From Fusobacterium sp. IOR10 (lineage in GTDB: Bacteria; Fusobacteriota; Fusobacteriia; Fusobacteriales; Fusobacteriaceae): a stretch of 33,533 nt of DNA. Numbering within the stretch: the stretch's first letter is position 1; each line of letters begins with the position of its first letter. The translations under genes were made by a program, and so were the position numbers. The notes under the pieces are model-generated. The model ran no database searches and was not told the origin of the DNA. It was given only the letters and a program-made list of their open reading frames with translations. This document shows, one piece after another, positions 1-7,569 of this stretch. The stretch spans positions 1-33,533 of the forward strand of contig NZ_WJWY01000024.1 in assembly GCF_010367435.1 (NCBI RefSeq), written 5' to 3'.

Positions 1-30
1 AATAGAATTTTAATTTATAGCAATTTAACA

Positions 31-65
31 AAAATAAAAATTCCTTCAGCATAAAGCTGAAGGAA
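31..65 (-). terminator. Terminator of tRNA operon 1
   Basis: A perfect 10-bp stem (41-50 with 56-65, loop 51-55) is followed, reading the minus strand, by a T-rich tail (TTTTTATTTT, 31-40). It lies 67 nt beyond the 3' end of tRNA-Asp. The plus-strand side has no T tail, so it works for minus-strand transcripts. Confidence 0.85.
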
Positions 66-132
66 CAAAAACATTATTTATTTTTTTATTTTTCTCCACC
101 AACACCAGTTGACAAAGAACCATTATTTTAAA

Positions 133-210
133 TGGCGGGAGCGACGAGAATCGAACTCGCGACCCCCAACGTGACAGGCTGGTGCTCTAACCAAACTGAG
201 CTACGCCCCC
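133..210 (-). tRNA. tRNA-Asp(GTC), copy 1
   Basis: Full cloverleaf of 78 nt on the minus strand, with a 7-bp acceptor stem containing one G-T pair. The anticodon loop is CTGTCAC (anticodon GTC), the T-loop TTCGATT is normal, the discriminator is G and CCA is encoded. It is the last gene of operon 1 and identical to the copy at 6008-6085. Confidence 0.97.
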
Positions 211-240
211 ATTTATTTTATTTAATTTTATTTGATTTTA

Positions 241-316
241 TGGTGGTCACAACAGGACTTGAACCTGTGACCCCCTGCTTGTAAGGCAGGTGCTCTCCCA
301 GCTGAGCTATGCGACC
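241..316 (-). tRNA. tRNA-Val(TAC), copy 1
   Basis: 76-nt cloverleaf; anticodon loop CTTACAA (TAC); discriminator A; CCA encoded. It differs from the second copy (6093-6168) by a single base in the D-loop (CAGCTGG here, CAGTTGG there). Confidence 0.97.
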
Positions 317-328
317 TAAATTTAAATA

Positions 329-413
<85 letters not shown>

Positions 414-431
414 GACACTATTAATTTGTTA

Positions 432-506
432 TGGTACCCCGTAGGGGAATCGAACCCCTGTCTTCAGAGTGAAAATCTGATGTCCTAACCGTTGAACGAA
501 CGGGGC
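432..506 (-). tRNA. tRNA-Glu(TTC), copy 1
   Basis: 75-nt cloverleaf; anticodon loop TTTTCAC (TTC); CCA encoded. The sequence is identical to the copy at 6364-6438. Confidence 0.97.
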
Positions 507-514
507 AAAAAAAA

Positions 515-590
<76 letters not shown>

Positions 591-606
591 ATCAAGATTG
601 CATTTA

Positions 607-635
607 ATGATATCATAATCTCTATTCATTGTCAA
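607..635 (-). promoter_or_regulatory. Promoter of tRNA operon 1
   Basis: On the minus strand a perfect -35 TTGACA (630-635), 17-nt spacer and -10 TATCAT (607-612) sit directly upstream of tRNA-Thr. No terminator is visible between minD and this promoter, so minD transcripts may also run into the operon. Confidence 0.85.
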
Positions 636-660
636 ATTTTTTTTTCTAATTTAAAGCAAT

Positions 661-1452
661 CTAATTACCAAAGATACTTCTTATTTTCCTCAAAAATCCT
701 CTTCCTATGTCTAGATCTAAAAATTCAATATCTTCCCCTAAAATTCTACCTACAATATTTTTATAGCTATCAGTTGCTAGAGATTTTCCTTTATAAACTA
801 ATGGTTCCCCTTTATTTGTTGAAATAACTATACTCTCGTCATCAGGAACTATTCCAAGAAGTTTTATTCTAAGTATTTCTAAGACATCATCAACGCTTAA
901 CATATTACCTTGTTTTACCATTTCTATTTTTATTCTGTTAACAATTAAGGTTATTTTTTTTATTTCTTCAGCTTCTAATAATCCTATAACTCTATCTGCG
1001 TCCCTTACAGCTGACATTTCTGGAGTAGTTACTATTATAGCTTCATCTGCAGCAACTATTGCATTTTTAAAACCTTGTTCTATTCCTGCAGGACAATCCA
1101 TTATAATATAATCAAAATCTTCTCTAAGAGTTTCTATCAAACTCTTTATTTGTTCTGGAGTAATATCTGTTTTTTCTCTAGTTTGAGCTGCTGGTAATAG
1201 ACTTAAATTTGTATTTCTTTTATCTTTTACTAGTGCTTGTTTTATCTTACAACGTCCTTCTATTAAATCAACTATATCATAAACTATTCTGTTTTCTAAT
1301 CCCATAACAACATCTAAATTCCTAAGACCTATATCAGTATCTACAAGCAAAACCCTCTTACCTTTAAGAGCTAATCCTGCTCCTATATTGGCTGATGTTG
1401 TAGTTTTTCCTACTCCACCTTTCCCAGATGTTACAACTAGTACTTTTCCCAT
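661..1452 (-). CDS. minD: Septum-site-determining ATPase MinD
   Basis: 263-aa ParA/MinD-family P-loop ATPase that positions the division site by binding the membrane in its ATP form. Visible: deviant Walker A GKGGVGKT near residues 10-17, the signature DTDIGLRNLD, an IIMDCPAG Walker B region and a basic amphipathic C-terminal helix (GRGFLRKIRSIF), the usual MinD membrane-targeting sequence. The start at 1452 is preferred over an in-frame upstream codon at 1488 because AGGAGGG (1458-1464) sits 5 nt upstream and 1488 falls at the predicted transcription start. minC and minE, the usual partners, are not beside it: tRNA operon 1 lies downstream and a DUF819 gene with its own terminator lies upstream. 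Length is close to E. coli MinD (270 aa). Confidence 0.95.
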   Translation of the reverse strand: MGKVLVVTSGKGGVGKTTTSANIGAGLALKGKRVLLVDTDIGLRNLDVVMGLENRIVYDIVDLIEGRCKIKQALVKDKRNTNLSLLPAAQTREKTDITPEQIKSLIETLREDFDYIIMDCPAGIEQGFKNAIVAADEAIIVTTPEMSAVRDADRVIGLLEAEEIKKITLIVNRIKIEMVKQGNMLSVDDVLEILRIKLLGIVPDDESIVISTNKGEPLVYKGKSLATDSYKNIVGRILGEDIEFLDLDIGRGFLRKIRSIFGN

Positions 1453-1457
1453 AATTT

Positions 1458-1464
1458 CCCTCCT
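1458..1464 (-). promoter_or_regulatory. Ribosome-binding site fixing the minD start
   Basis: AGGAGGG on the minus strand, 5 nt before the ATG at 1452. It excludes the longer reading from 1488. Confidence 0.85.
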
Positions 1465-1495
1465 AAATGCTGTTTCCTTTTCTAGCATATATTAA

Positions 1496-1524
1496 AGTAT
1501 ACCACACTAATTTTTATCATTCAA
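1496..1524 (-). promoter_or_regulatory. Promoter of minD
   Basis: -35 TTGAAT (1519-1524), 17-nt spacer, -10 TATACT (1496-1501) preceded by TGG (extended -10). The predicted start near 1489 leaves a leader of about 37 nt. Confidence 0.75.
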
Positions 1525-1577
1525 TACGAATTTATTTAGATTTTTTATAATTATACCATCATTTTTTTCTTATGGAT

Positions 1578-1625
1578 ATAAAAAAGAGTATACTCTTAAA
1601 TTGATATTTAAAAGCATACTCTTTT
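1578..1625 (-). terminator. Terminator downstream of the DUF819 gene
   Basis: A perfect 10-bp stem AAAAGAGTAT/ATACTCTTTT (1582-1591 with 1616-1625) around a 24-nt loop, followed on the minus strand by a short T-run (CTCTTTTTTAT). The left arm is itself part of a smaller palindrome (AAGAGTATACTCTT), so two hairpins are possible. Confidence 0.75.
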
Positions 1626-1650
1626 AGTACTTTTCACTAGATTTAAATTA

Positions 1651-2868
1651 TTATAGCATAATTAATAATTTTGCTAATATTAGAGCTGTTACTGTACCTA
1701 TGGCAGAACCTAATATTCCCATCATTAATCCTGCTGGAATTAAAGCTTCATCGTAAGTTCCTGCTAATATAGGGGCAGATACTGTACCTCCTATATTTGC
1801 TTGGGAAGCTATTCCACAAATATATAAATCTAATTTAAAGATTTTAGCCATAATTAATAAAACTATTAAATGGAATCCTAAAATTATCAATCCTGCAACT
1901 ATATAGATTGCTGCTTCACTAAAACTAATAGTTGAAAAATCTGTTGCTGTTGCAATTAAGGCAACTACAACATACAAAAGAACACTTCCTATATGATCTG
2001 TTCCTTTAATTTTTTTCAATGGTGTTGTACTACCTATTAATCCAAATATAGTAGCTAATATAACTACCCATCCAGAACCACTGAAGAAACTTCTTAATCC
2101 ATAAAAGAAAGCTCCTTTTTCTAGTGTTGATGGATGAACAACTTGTTTTCCAAGAACTAAAACTATACCTGCAACTCCCAATCCTAATCCTAAAGTTAAC
2201 ATGAAATCCATAAATTCATAATCTCTTTTATCTTCATTTGCTTCAGCTGATAAATGAATGCTTCTAATAATTTCATCTACATCTGCACTGTGAGCTCCTG
2301 AGAATTTATTAAATTTTTCTCTCATTGGAGCTAAAGTAATTAGCATAATTAACCAAAAAGAGGCACATATATTATCCATTAAGAAGGCATAAGTTAATGC
2401 TTGAGATCCTTCTTGTACACCTAATCCAACTTGAGCAGCAGCCATATTTGTTGAGCCACCTACCCAAGATGAAGAAAGTATTGCAAATGTTTGCCATGCA
2501 TCTACATCTAATTTAGATTTAAATGCCATGAAAACAATTATAAATCCTATTATTATACTGGCTGTTACAGCTAAAAATGATCCAACTAGTTTAGGACCTA
2601 ATTTAAAAATATCTCTTATATCATTTTTTAACAGCAATAAAAATAACATCATTGGTAGTAAATAATACTTCAATCCACTTATAAAGTGTGAAATTTCAGG
2701 TGTCAATTGCCATATATGCAATGATGCCCCTATCATTCCGCCAAAGTAAATAAATGTTAACCCTGGAATAAATTTGAAAATAGATAACTTAACTTTAATT
2801 TGTAAAAATAATACCAATGTTACAAATAAAATTAATAATGAAAAATAACTGTAAATACTTGTTATCAT
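1651..2868 (-). CDS. DUF819 family integral membrane protein
   Basis: 405-aa polytopic inner-membrane protein with roughly ten to twelve hydrophobic segments. It carries two related glycine-rich motifs typical of DUF819 (YjcL-like) proteins: SSSWVGGSTNMAAAQ in the first half and SQANIGGTVSAPILA in the second, suggesting two repeats and a transporter-like fold. The substrate is unknown. A hydrophilic loop around residues 200-225 separates the halves. Start chosen at 2868 because GGGAGGG lies 4 nt upstream; the longer reading from 2925 runs through a leader inverted repeat. The gene is monocistronic, with its own promoter (2957-2984) and terminator (1578-1625). DUF819 membership is recalled from motifs, not searched. 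Confidence 0.8.
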   Translation of the reverse strand: MITSIYSYFSLLILFVTLVLFLQIKVKLSIFKFIPGLTFIYFGGMIGASLHIWQLTPEISHFISGLKYYLLPMMLFLLLLKNDIRDIFKLGPKLVGSFLAVTASIIIGFIIVFMAFKSKLDVDAWQTFAILSSSWVGGSTNMAAAQVGLGVQEGSQALTYAFLMDNICASFWLIMLITLAPMREKFNKFSGAHSADVDEIIRSIHLSAEANEDKRDYEFMDFMLTLGLGLGVAGIVLVLGKQVVHPSTLEKGAFFYGLRSFFSGSGWVVILATIFGLIGSTTPLKKIKGTDHIGSVLLYVVVALIATATDFSTISFSEAAIYIVAGLIILGFHLIVLLIMAKIFKLDLYICGIASQANIGGTVSAPILAGTYDEALIPAGLMMGILGSAIGTVTALILAKLLIML

Positions 2869-2898
2869 ACAACCCTCCCTATAAATAATGAAATTTAC

Positions 2899-2933
2899 CA
2901 TATTAATTGTTTTGTTCACTAACAATTAATATG
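2899..2933. repeat. Perfect 13-bp inverted repeat in the DUF819 gene leader
   Basis: CATATTAATTGTT (2899-2911) and its exact reverse complement (2921-2933) flank a 9-nt spacer. It lies between the predicted promoter (2957-2984) and the ribosome-binding site, so it is either an operator or a strong hairpin in the 5' UTR. No T-run follows on the minus strand, so it is not a terminator for this gene. Confidence 0.75.
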
Positions 2934-2956
2934 ATTTTTTATAACTTTACCCTATT

Positions 2957-2984
2957 ATAATACCATGTTAACCATAATTTTCAA
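2957..2984 (-). promoter_or_regulatory. Putative promoter of the DUF819 gene
   Basis: -35 TTGAAA (2979-2984), 16-nt spacer, -10 TATTAT (2957-2962), with an overlapping TATAAT 3 nt further on. The leader would be about 80 nt and contain the 2899-2933 dyad. Confidence 0.55.
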
Positions 2985-3005
2985 AATTTTATCTTGAAAT
3001 AATGA

Positions 3006-3045
3006 TTAAAATAAAAGGTAGCTATCAAAAATAGATAGCTACCTT
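3006..3045 (-). terminator. Terminator of the pyk-eno operon
   Basis: Perfect 12-bp stem AAGGTAGCTATC/GATAGCTACCTT (3015-3026 with 3034-3045), 7-nt loop, then TTTATTTTAATC on the minus strand, beginning 11 nt after the eno stop codon. Confidence 0.9.
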
Positions 3046-3055
3046 AATTTAAAAA

Positions 3056-4381
<1,326 letters not shown>

Positions 4382-5797
4382 TTATCTAACTTCTATTATC
4401 TTTAATGTATTTGTTGTTCCTTGAATAAACACTTCTTCACCACATGTTGCTGCTATAATATCTCCTTGTTCAACTAGTCCTAGTCCTACAGCTGCTTTTT
4501 CTGCATGTTCCATAAATTCTTTTAGAGTTTTTATATTTCCACTTAAATAAGGTACTACCCCTTTAGTTAAAAGCAATTGATTAAAAGCTTTTTGACTATT
4601 TGTTATTGCCATTATATTTGCTGTTGGAAAATATTTTCTTAAACTTCTAGCTGCTCTTCCTGATCCTGTTCCAACAACTATTAATTTAGCATTTAAAACT
4701 TCTGCAGCATCCACACAACCCTTAGCAACTGCTTCAGTAATTGTTAGTCTATCTTTTCTTTCGTAATCAACATTACTATATAATAATGGATCTGTTTTTT
4801 CGGCTATTCTAGTCATAACTTTCACAGCTTCAACTGGATATTTTCCCTTTGCACTTTCTCCTGATAACATAACTGCATCTGTTCCATCTAAAATTGCATT
4901 TGCTACGTCGTTAGCTTCTGCTCTAGTTGGTCTTGGATTATTTATCATTGAATCTAACATTTGAGTTGCAGTTATTACTGGTTTTCCAGCTTCATTACAT
5001 TTTTCTATCATCATTTTTTGAGCAAACGGAACTTCTTCAACAGGAATTTCAACTCCTAAATCTCCTCTAGCGACCATTATTCCATCTGAATATTTTAATA
5101 TTTCCTCAAAATTATCTAATCCTTCTTTATTTTCTATTTTAGAAATTATTTTAATTGCCTCTCCACCATTTTCAGTAAGTATTTTTCTAACTTCTTTAAC
5201 ATCTTCAGCTTTTCTAATAAAAGATGCTGCTACAAAATCTACCCCTTGTTTACATCCAAACTTAAGATCTGAAACATCCTTCTTAGAAAGAGCTGGTAAA
5301 CTAACATTGACATCAGGAAGGTTTACTCCTTTATTTTCTCCTAATTCACCATTATTCAAGACTGTACACTTAACTTCGTTTCCTTCAATAGAATCTACTC
5401 TCATTTCCAATAGTCCATCGTCAATTAACACTATATTTCCAATTGATAAATCTGCTGCAAAATTATCATAAGTAACTGCTACTTTTTCATTGTTTCCTAC
5501 AACAGTTTTATCTGTAGTAATTATAAACTTTTGCCCAGAAACCAATTTAACATCTTTCCCATTTTCCAACTTTATAGTTCTTATTTCAGGGCCTTTTGTA
5601 TCTAAAAGTATTGCTGCTTTTAACCCTGTTTCTGCTTTTATTTCTCTTAATGTTGCTATTCTCTTAGCGTGTTCTTCATGATTACCATGAGAAAAATTTA
5701 ATCTCATAACATTCATTCCTGCTTGCATAAGCTTTGTTAACATTTCTTTAGACTCACTTTTAGGACCTATAGTACAAACTATTTTTGTCTTCTTCAC
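4382..5797 (-). CDS. pyk: Pyruvate kinase
   Basis: 471-aa pyruvate kinase, converting PEP and ADP to pyruvate and ATP. Seen: [10 protein letters not shown] at the N terminus, [19 protein letters not shown], the active-site lysine region [10 protein letters not shown], metal-binding [14 protein letters not shown], the TATQMLDSM loop and [19 protein letters not shown]; then the regulatory C domain with [18 protein letters not shown]. No extra C-terminal PEP-utiliser domain. The start codon is GTG (5795-5797) with a GAGGTGA ribosome-binding site 5 nt upstream. It is the first gene of the pyk-eno operon, behind a TTGACA-17-TAAAAT promoter. Confidence 0.98.
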   Translation of the reverse strand: MKKTKIVCTIGPKSESKEMLTKLMQAGMNVMRLNFSHGNHEEHAKRIATLREIKAETGLKAAILLDTKGPEIRTIKLENGKDVKLVSGQKFIITTDKTVVGNNEKVAVTYDNFAADLSIGNIVLIDDGLLEMRVDSIEGNEVKCTVLNNGELGENKGVNLPDVNVSLPALSKKDVSDLKFGCKQGVDFVAASFIRKAEDVKEVRKILTENGGEAIKIISKIENKEGLDNFEEILKYSDGIMVARGDLGVEIPVEEVPFAQKMMIEKCNEAGKPVITATQMLDSMINNPRPTRAEANDVANAILDGTDAVMLSGESAKGKYPVEAVKVMTRIAEKTDPLLYSNVDYERKDRLTITEAVAKGCVDAAEVLNAKLIVVGTGSGRAARSLRKYFPTANIMAITNSQKAFNQLLLTKGVVPYLSGNIKTLKEFMEHAEKAAVGLGLVEQGDIIAATCGEEVFIQGTTNTLKIIEVR

Positions 5798-5873
5798 AAA
5801 ATCACCTCAATAATTTTTTTTATTTACACACCCACAATAAAACTATAATAAATATTCTATATATTATGTTTAA

Positions 5874-5902
5874 ATTTTAAACAATAAAGGTTCTTTTGTC
5901 AA
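5874..5902 (-). promoter_or_regulatory. Promoter of pyk-eno
   Basis: -35 TTGACA (5897-5902), 17-nt spacer, -10 TAAAAT (5874-5879). The 5' leader is about 70 nt of AT-rich sequence without a clear fold. The rest of the 210-nt gap up to tRNA operon 2 holds only that operon's terminator. Confidence 0.85.
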
Positions 5903-5965
5903 TTTTATTAACGAGCATTTTTTTATCCTTTTCCGTAATATCCTTAATCATCTATATATATAAAT

Positions 5966-5996
5966 ATAAAAAAAAGAAGATGCATAACATCTTCTT
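5966..5996 (-). terminator. Terminator of tRNA operon 2
   Basis: Perfect 9-bp stem AAGAAGATG/CATCTTCTT (5974-5982 with 5988-5996), 5-nt loop, and a run of eight T on the minus strand. It starts 12 nt after the encoded CCA of tRNA-Asp. Confidence 0.92.
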
Positions 5997-6007
5997 AAAT
6001 ATCTTAA

Positions 6008-6085
6008 TGGCGGGAGCGACGAGAATCGAACTCGCGACCCCCAACGTGACAGGCTGGTGCTCTAACCAAACTGAGCTACGCCCCC
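6008..6085 (-). tRNA. tRNA-Asp(GTC), copy 2
   Basis: 78-nt cloverleaf identical to 133-210; anticodon GTC; CCA encoded. Last gene of the 11-tRNA operon. Confidence 0.97.
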
Positions 6086-6092
6086 GCAATAA

Positions 6093-6168
6093 TGGTGGTC
6101 ACAACAGGACTTGAACCTGTGACCCCCTGCTTGTAAGGCAGGTGCTCTCCCAACTGAGCTATGCGACC
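6093..6168 (-). tRNA. tRNA-Val(TAC), copy 2
   Basis: 76-nt cloverleaf; anticodon TAC; one D-loop base different from 241-316; CCA encoded. Confidence 0.97.
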
Positions 6169-6171
6169 AAG

Positions 6172-6247
6172 TGGTGGCCAGAGGCGGAATCGAACCACCG
6201 ACACGGGGATTTTCAGTCCCCTGCTCTACCGACTGAGCTATCTGGCC
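6172..6247 (-). tRNA. tRNA-Phe(GAA)
   Basis: 76-nt cloverleaf; anticodon loop CTGAAAA (GAA) on a GGGGA/TCCCC stem; acceptor GGCCAGA/TCTGGCC; discriminator A; CCA encoded. Confidence 0.97.
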
Positions 6248-6271
6248 AAAATATTAAATTCTAAAAAAAAA

Positions 6272-6355
6272 TGGCGGAGAACCAGAGACTCGAACTCTGA
6301 AGCCTTACGGCGTCGGTTTTCAAGACCGATTCCTTACCAATTAGGATAGCTCTCC
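6272..6355 (-). tRNA. tRNA-Ser(TGA)
   Basis: 84-nt class II tRNA with a long variable arm; anticodon loop CTTGAAA (TGA); discriminator G, as expected for serine; CCA encoded. Confidence 0.96.
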
Positions 6356-6363
6356 AGCACATA

Positions 6364-6438
6364 TGGTACCCCGTAGGGGAATCGAACCCCTGTCTTCAGA
6401 GTGAAAATCTGATGTCCTAACCGTTGAACGAACGGGGC
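6364..6438 (-). tRNA. tRNA-Glu(TTC), copy 2
   Basis: 75-nt cloverleaf identical to 432-506; anticodon TTC; CCA encoded. Confidence 0.97.
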
Positions 6439-6444
6439 ATAAAA

Positions 6445-6521
6445 TGGTGGATCTAATTGGATTTGAACCAATGACCACTCGGTTATGAGCCGAGTGCTCT
6501 AACCAGCTGAGCTATAGATCC
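6445..6521 (-). tRNA. tRNA-Met(CAT), elongator, or tRNA-Ile2
   Basis: 77-nt cloverleaf with anticodon loop CTCATAA (CAT), fully paired acceptor GGATCTA/TAGATCC and discriminator A; CCA encoded. The 1-72 pair and the CTCGG/CCGAG anticodon stem rule out the initiator. Whether C34 is modified to lysidine, making an Ile(AUA) tRNA, cannot be decided from sequence alone. Confidence 0.85.
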
Positions 6522-6574
6522 ATAAGTTTCTACAATCTACCATGTGTTAAATATAAGTATTCTTTTTTTCTATA

Positions 6575-6651
<77 letters not shown>

Positions 6652-6662
6652 AAATGAATAGA

Positions 6663-6738
6663 TGGTGCGCCATACAGAATTTGAATCTGTGACAACACGA
6701 TTAAAAGTCGTGTGCTCTACCAACTGAGCTAATGGCGC
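6663..6738 (-). tRNA. tRNA-Lys(TTT), copy 1, variant T-stem
   Basis: 76-nt cloverleaf; anticodon loop CTTTTAA (TTT); CCA encoded. Compared with the copy at 32138-32213 the T-stem is ACAGA/TCTGT instead of ACAGG/CCTGT: the closing pair 53-61, normally G-C, is A-U here. All other positions match. Confidence 0.95.
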
Positions 6739-6743
6739 ATATT

Positions 6744-6819
<76 letters not shown>

Positions 6820-6844
6820 ATATGTTTGAAATCTATTATTTATT

Positions 6845-6920
6845 TGGTGGCGGGGATAGGACTTGAACCTATGACCTTCGGGTTATGAGCCCGACGAGCT
6901 GCCAACTGCTCTACCCCGCG
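6845..6920 (-). tRNA. Initiator tRNA-fMet(CAT)
   Basis: 76-nt initiator tRNA. Diagnostic features: three consecutive G-C pairs closing the anticodon stem (TCGGG/CCCGA), CTCATAA loop, and no Watson-Crick pair at 1-72. The mismatch is C1-C72 here, whereas E. coli and B. subtilis have C1-A72. CCA encoded. Confidence 0.95.
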
Positions 6921-6928
6921 TTATATTG

Positions 6929-7017
6929 TGGTGCCTAGGGCCGGAATCGAACCGGCACGGTATCAAGATACCACGGGATTTTAAGTCCCGTGCGTCTACC
7001 TGTTCCGCCACCCAGGC
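6929..7017 (-). tRNA. tRNA-Leu(TAA)
   Basis: 89-nt class II tRNA with a long variable arm; anticodon loop CTTAAAA (TAA); discriminator A; CCA encoded. First gene of operon 2. Confidence 0.97.
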
Positions 7018-7059
7018 TTCTTAAGTTAAGATGTTTTTCTTTCCCTCAAGACAAGAATA

Positions 7060-7088
7060 ATAATATCATATAATCTATCTTGTGTCAA
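7060..7088 (-). promoter_or_regulatory. Promoter of tRNA operon 2
   Basis: -35 TTGACA (7083-7088), 17-nt spacer, -10 TATTAT (7060-7065), on the minus strand. The sequence from the -10 onward (TATTATTATTCTTGTCTT) is shared exactly with the promoter of tRNA operon 3, and ACAAGA next to the -35 mirrors TCTTGT after the -10. Confidence 0.88.
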
Positions 7089-7161
7089 CTATTTTTATTG
7101 ACTTTTTTATGATTTTTTTATGATTTTTAATTATTATTGTTGTAGTTATCAAAACTAGCCC

Positions 7162-7482
7162 TTACTTTTCAGTCTCTATTTGAATTTTTATCTCATAAAA
7201 TTCATTAATATTTTTTATAAACTTTTTTTGTTCTTTTTCATCTTTAACTAATAACTCTTTATATTTTTTATTTTTTCTTTTTATAAAATATTCAATTTTT
7301 GAAGCTTCACTTCTATTTTCCAAAGTAAAAATTATTTCTATTTTTTCAACACCTTTTATTTTAGTGTATCTTGCTCCCTTTCCAGATTTATGCTTTTGAT
7401 ATCTCTTTTGAATATTGTTAGTTATCCCAGTATACAAACTATTATCTTTACATCTCAAAATATAAACATACCAATTTTTCAT
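7162..7482 (-). CDS. GIY-YIG domain protein (UPF0213/YhbQ type)
   Basis: 106-aa single-domain GIY-YIG protein. The N terminus WYVYILRCKDNSLYTGIT holds both tyrosine motifs, followed by the helix with the conserved arginine (KRYQKHKSGKGARYTK) and an EASKIEYFIKRKNK segment with the expected catalytic glutamate. UPF0213 proteins are short stand-alone members of this nuclease fold whose cellular role is not established. The lysine-rich C-terminal tail (residues about 70-106) is longer than in the shortest members. Start ATG at 7482 with AAGGAAG upstream. The tRNA operon 2 promoter begins 73 nt downstream and no terminator is seen between them. Confidence 0.88.
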   Translation of the reverse strand: MKNWYVYILRCKDNSLYTGITNNIQKRYQKHKSGKGARYTKIKGVEKIEIIFTLENRSEASKIEYFIKRKNKKYKELLVKDEKEQKKFIKNINEFYEIKIQIETEK

Positions 7483-7554
7483 TTTCTTCCTTCTTTTTAA
7501 ATATAAAATAAGTTATAATCTATTCAACATAATTTATTTTATCATATATTTTTA

Positions 7555-7561
7555 AAAGGAG
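7555..7561 (+). promoter_or_regulatory. Ribosome-binding site deciding the DUF1576 start
   Basis: AAAGGAG ends at 7561. GTG at 7561 overlaps it and ATG at 7564 is only 2 nt away; the in-frame TTG at 7570 is 8 nt away and is the best-spaced start. Confidence 0.65.
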
Positions 7562-7569
7562 TGATGTTT

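Noticed and set aside
70..132. Minus-strand stretch after tRNA-Asp that reads like a C-terminal tail (GSLSTGVGGEK then stop)
   Set aside because: A stop codon lies just upstream in the same frame, so there is no gene to end; no supporting signal.
7089..7161. Direct repeat AATCATAAAAAA-like units after the GIY-YIG gene
   Set aside because: Two short AT-rich units only; consistent with base composition and not with a CRISPR or functional array.
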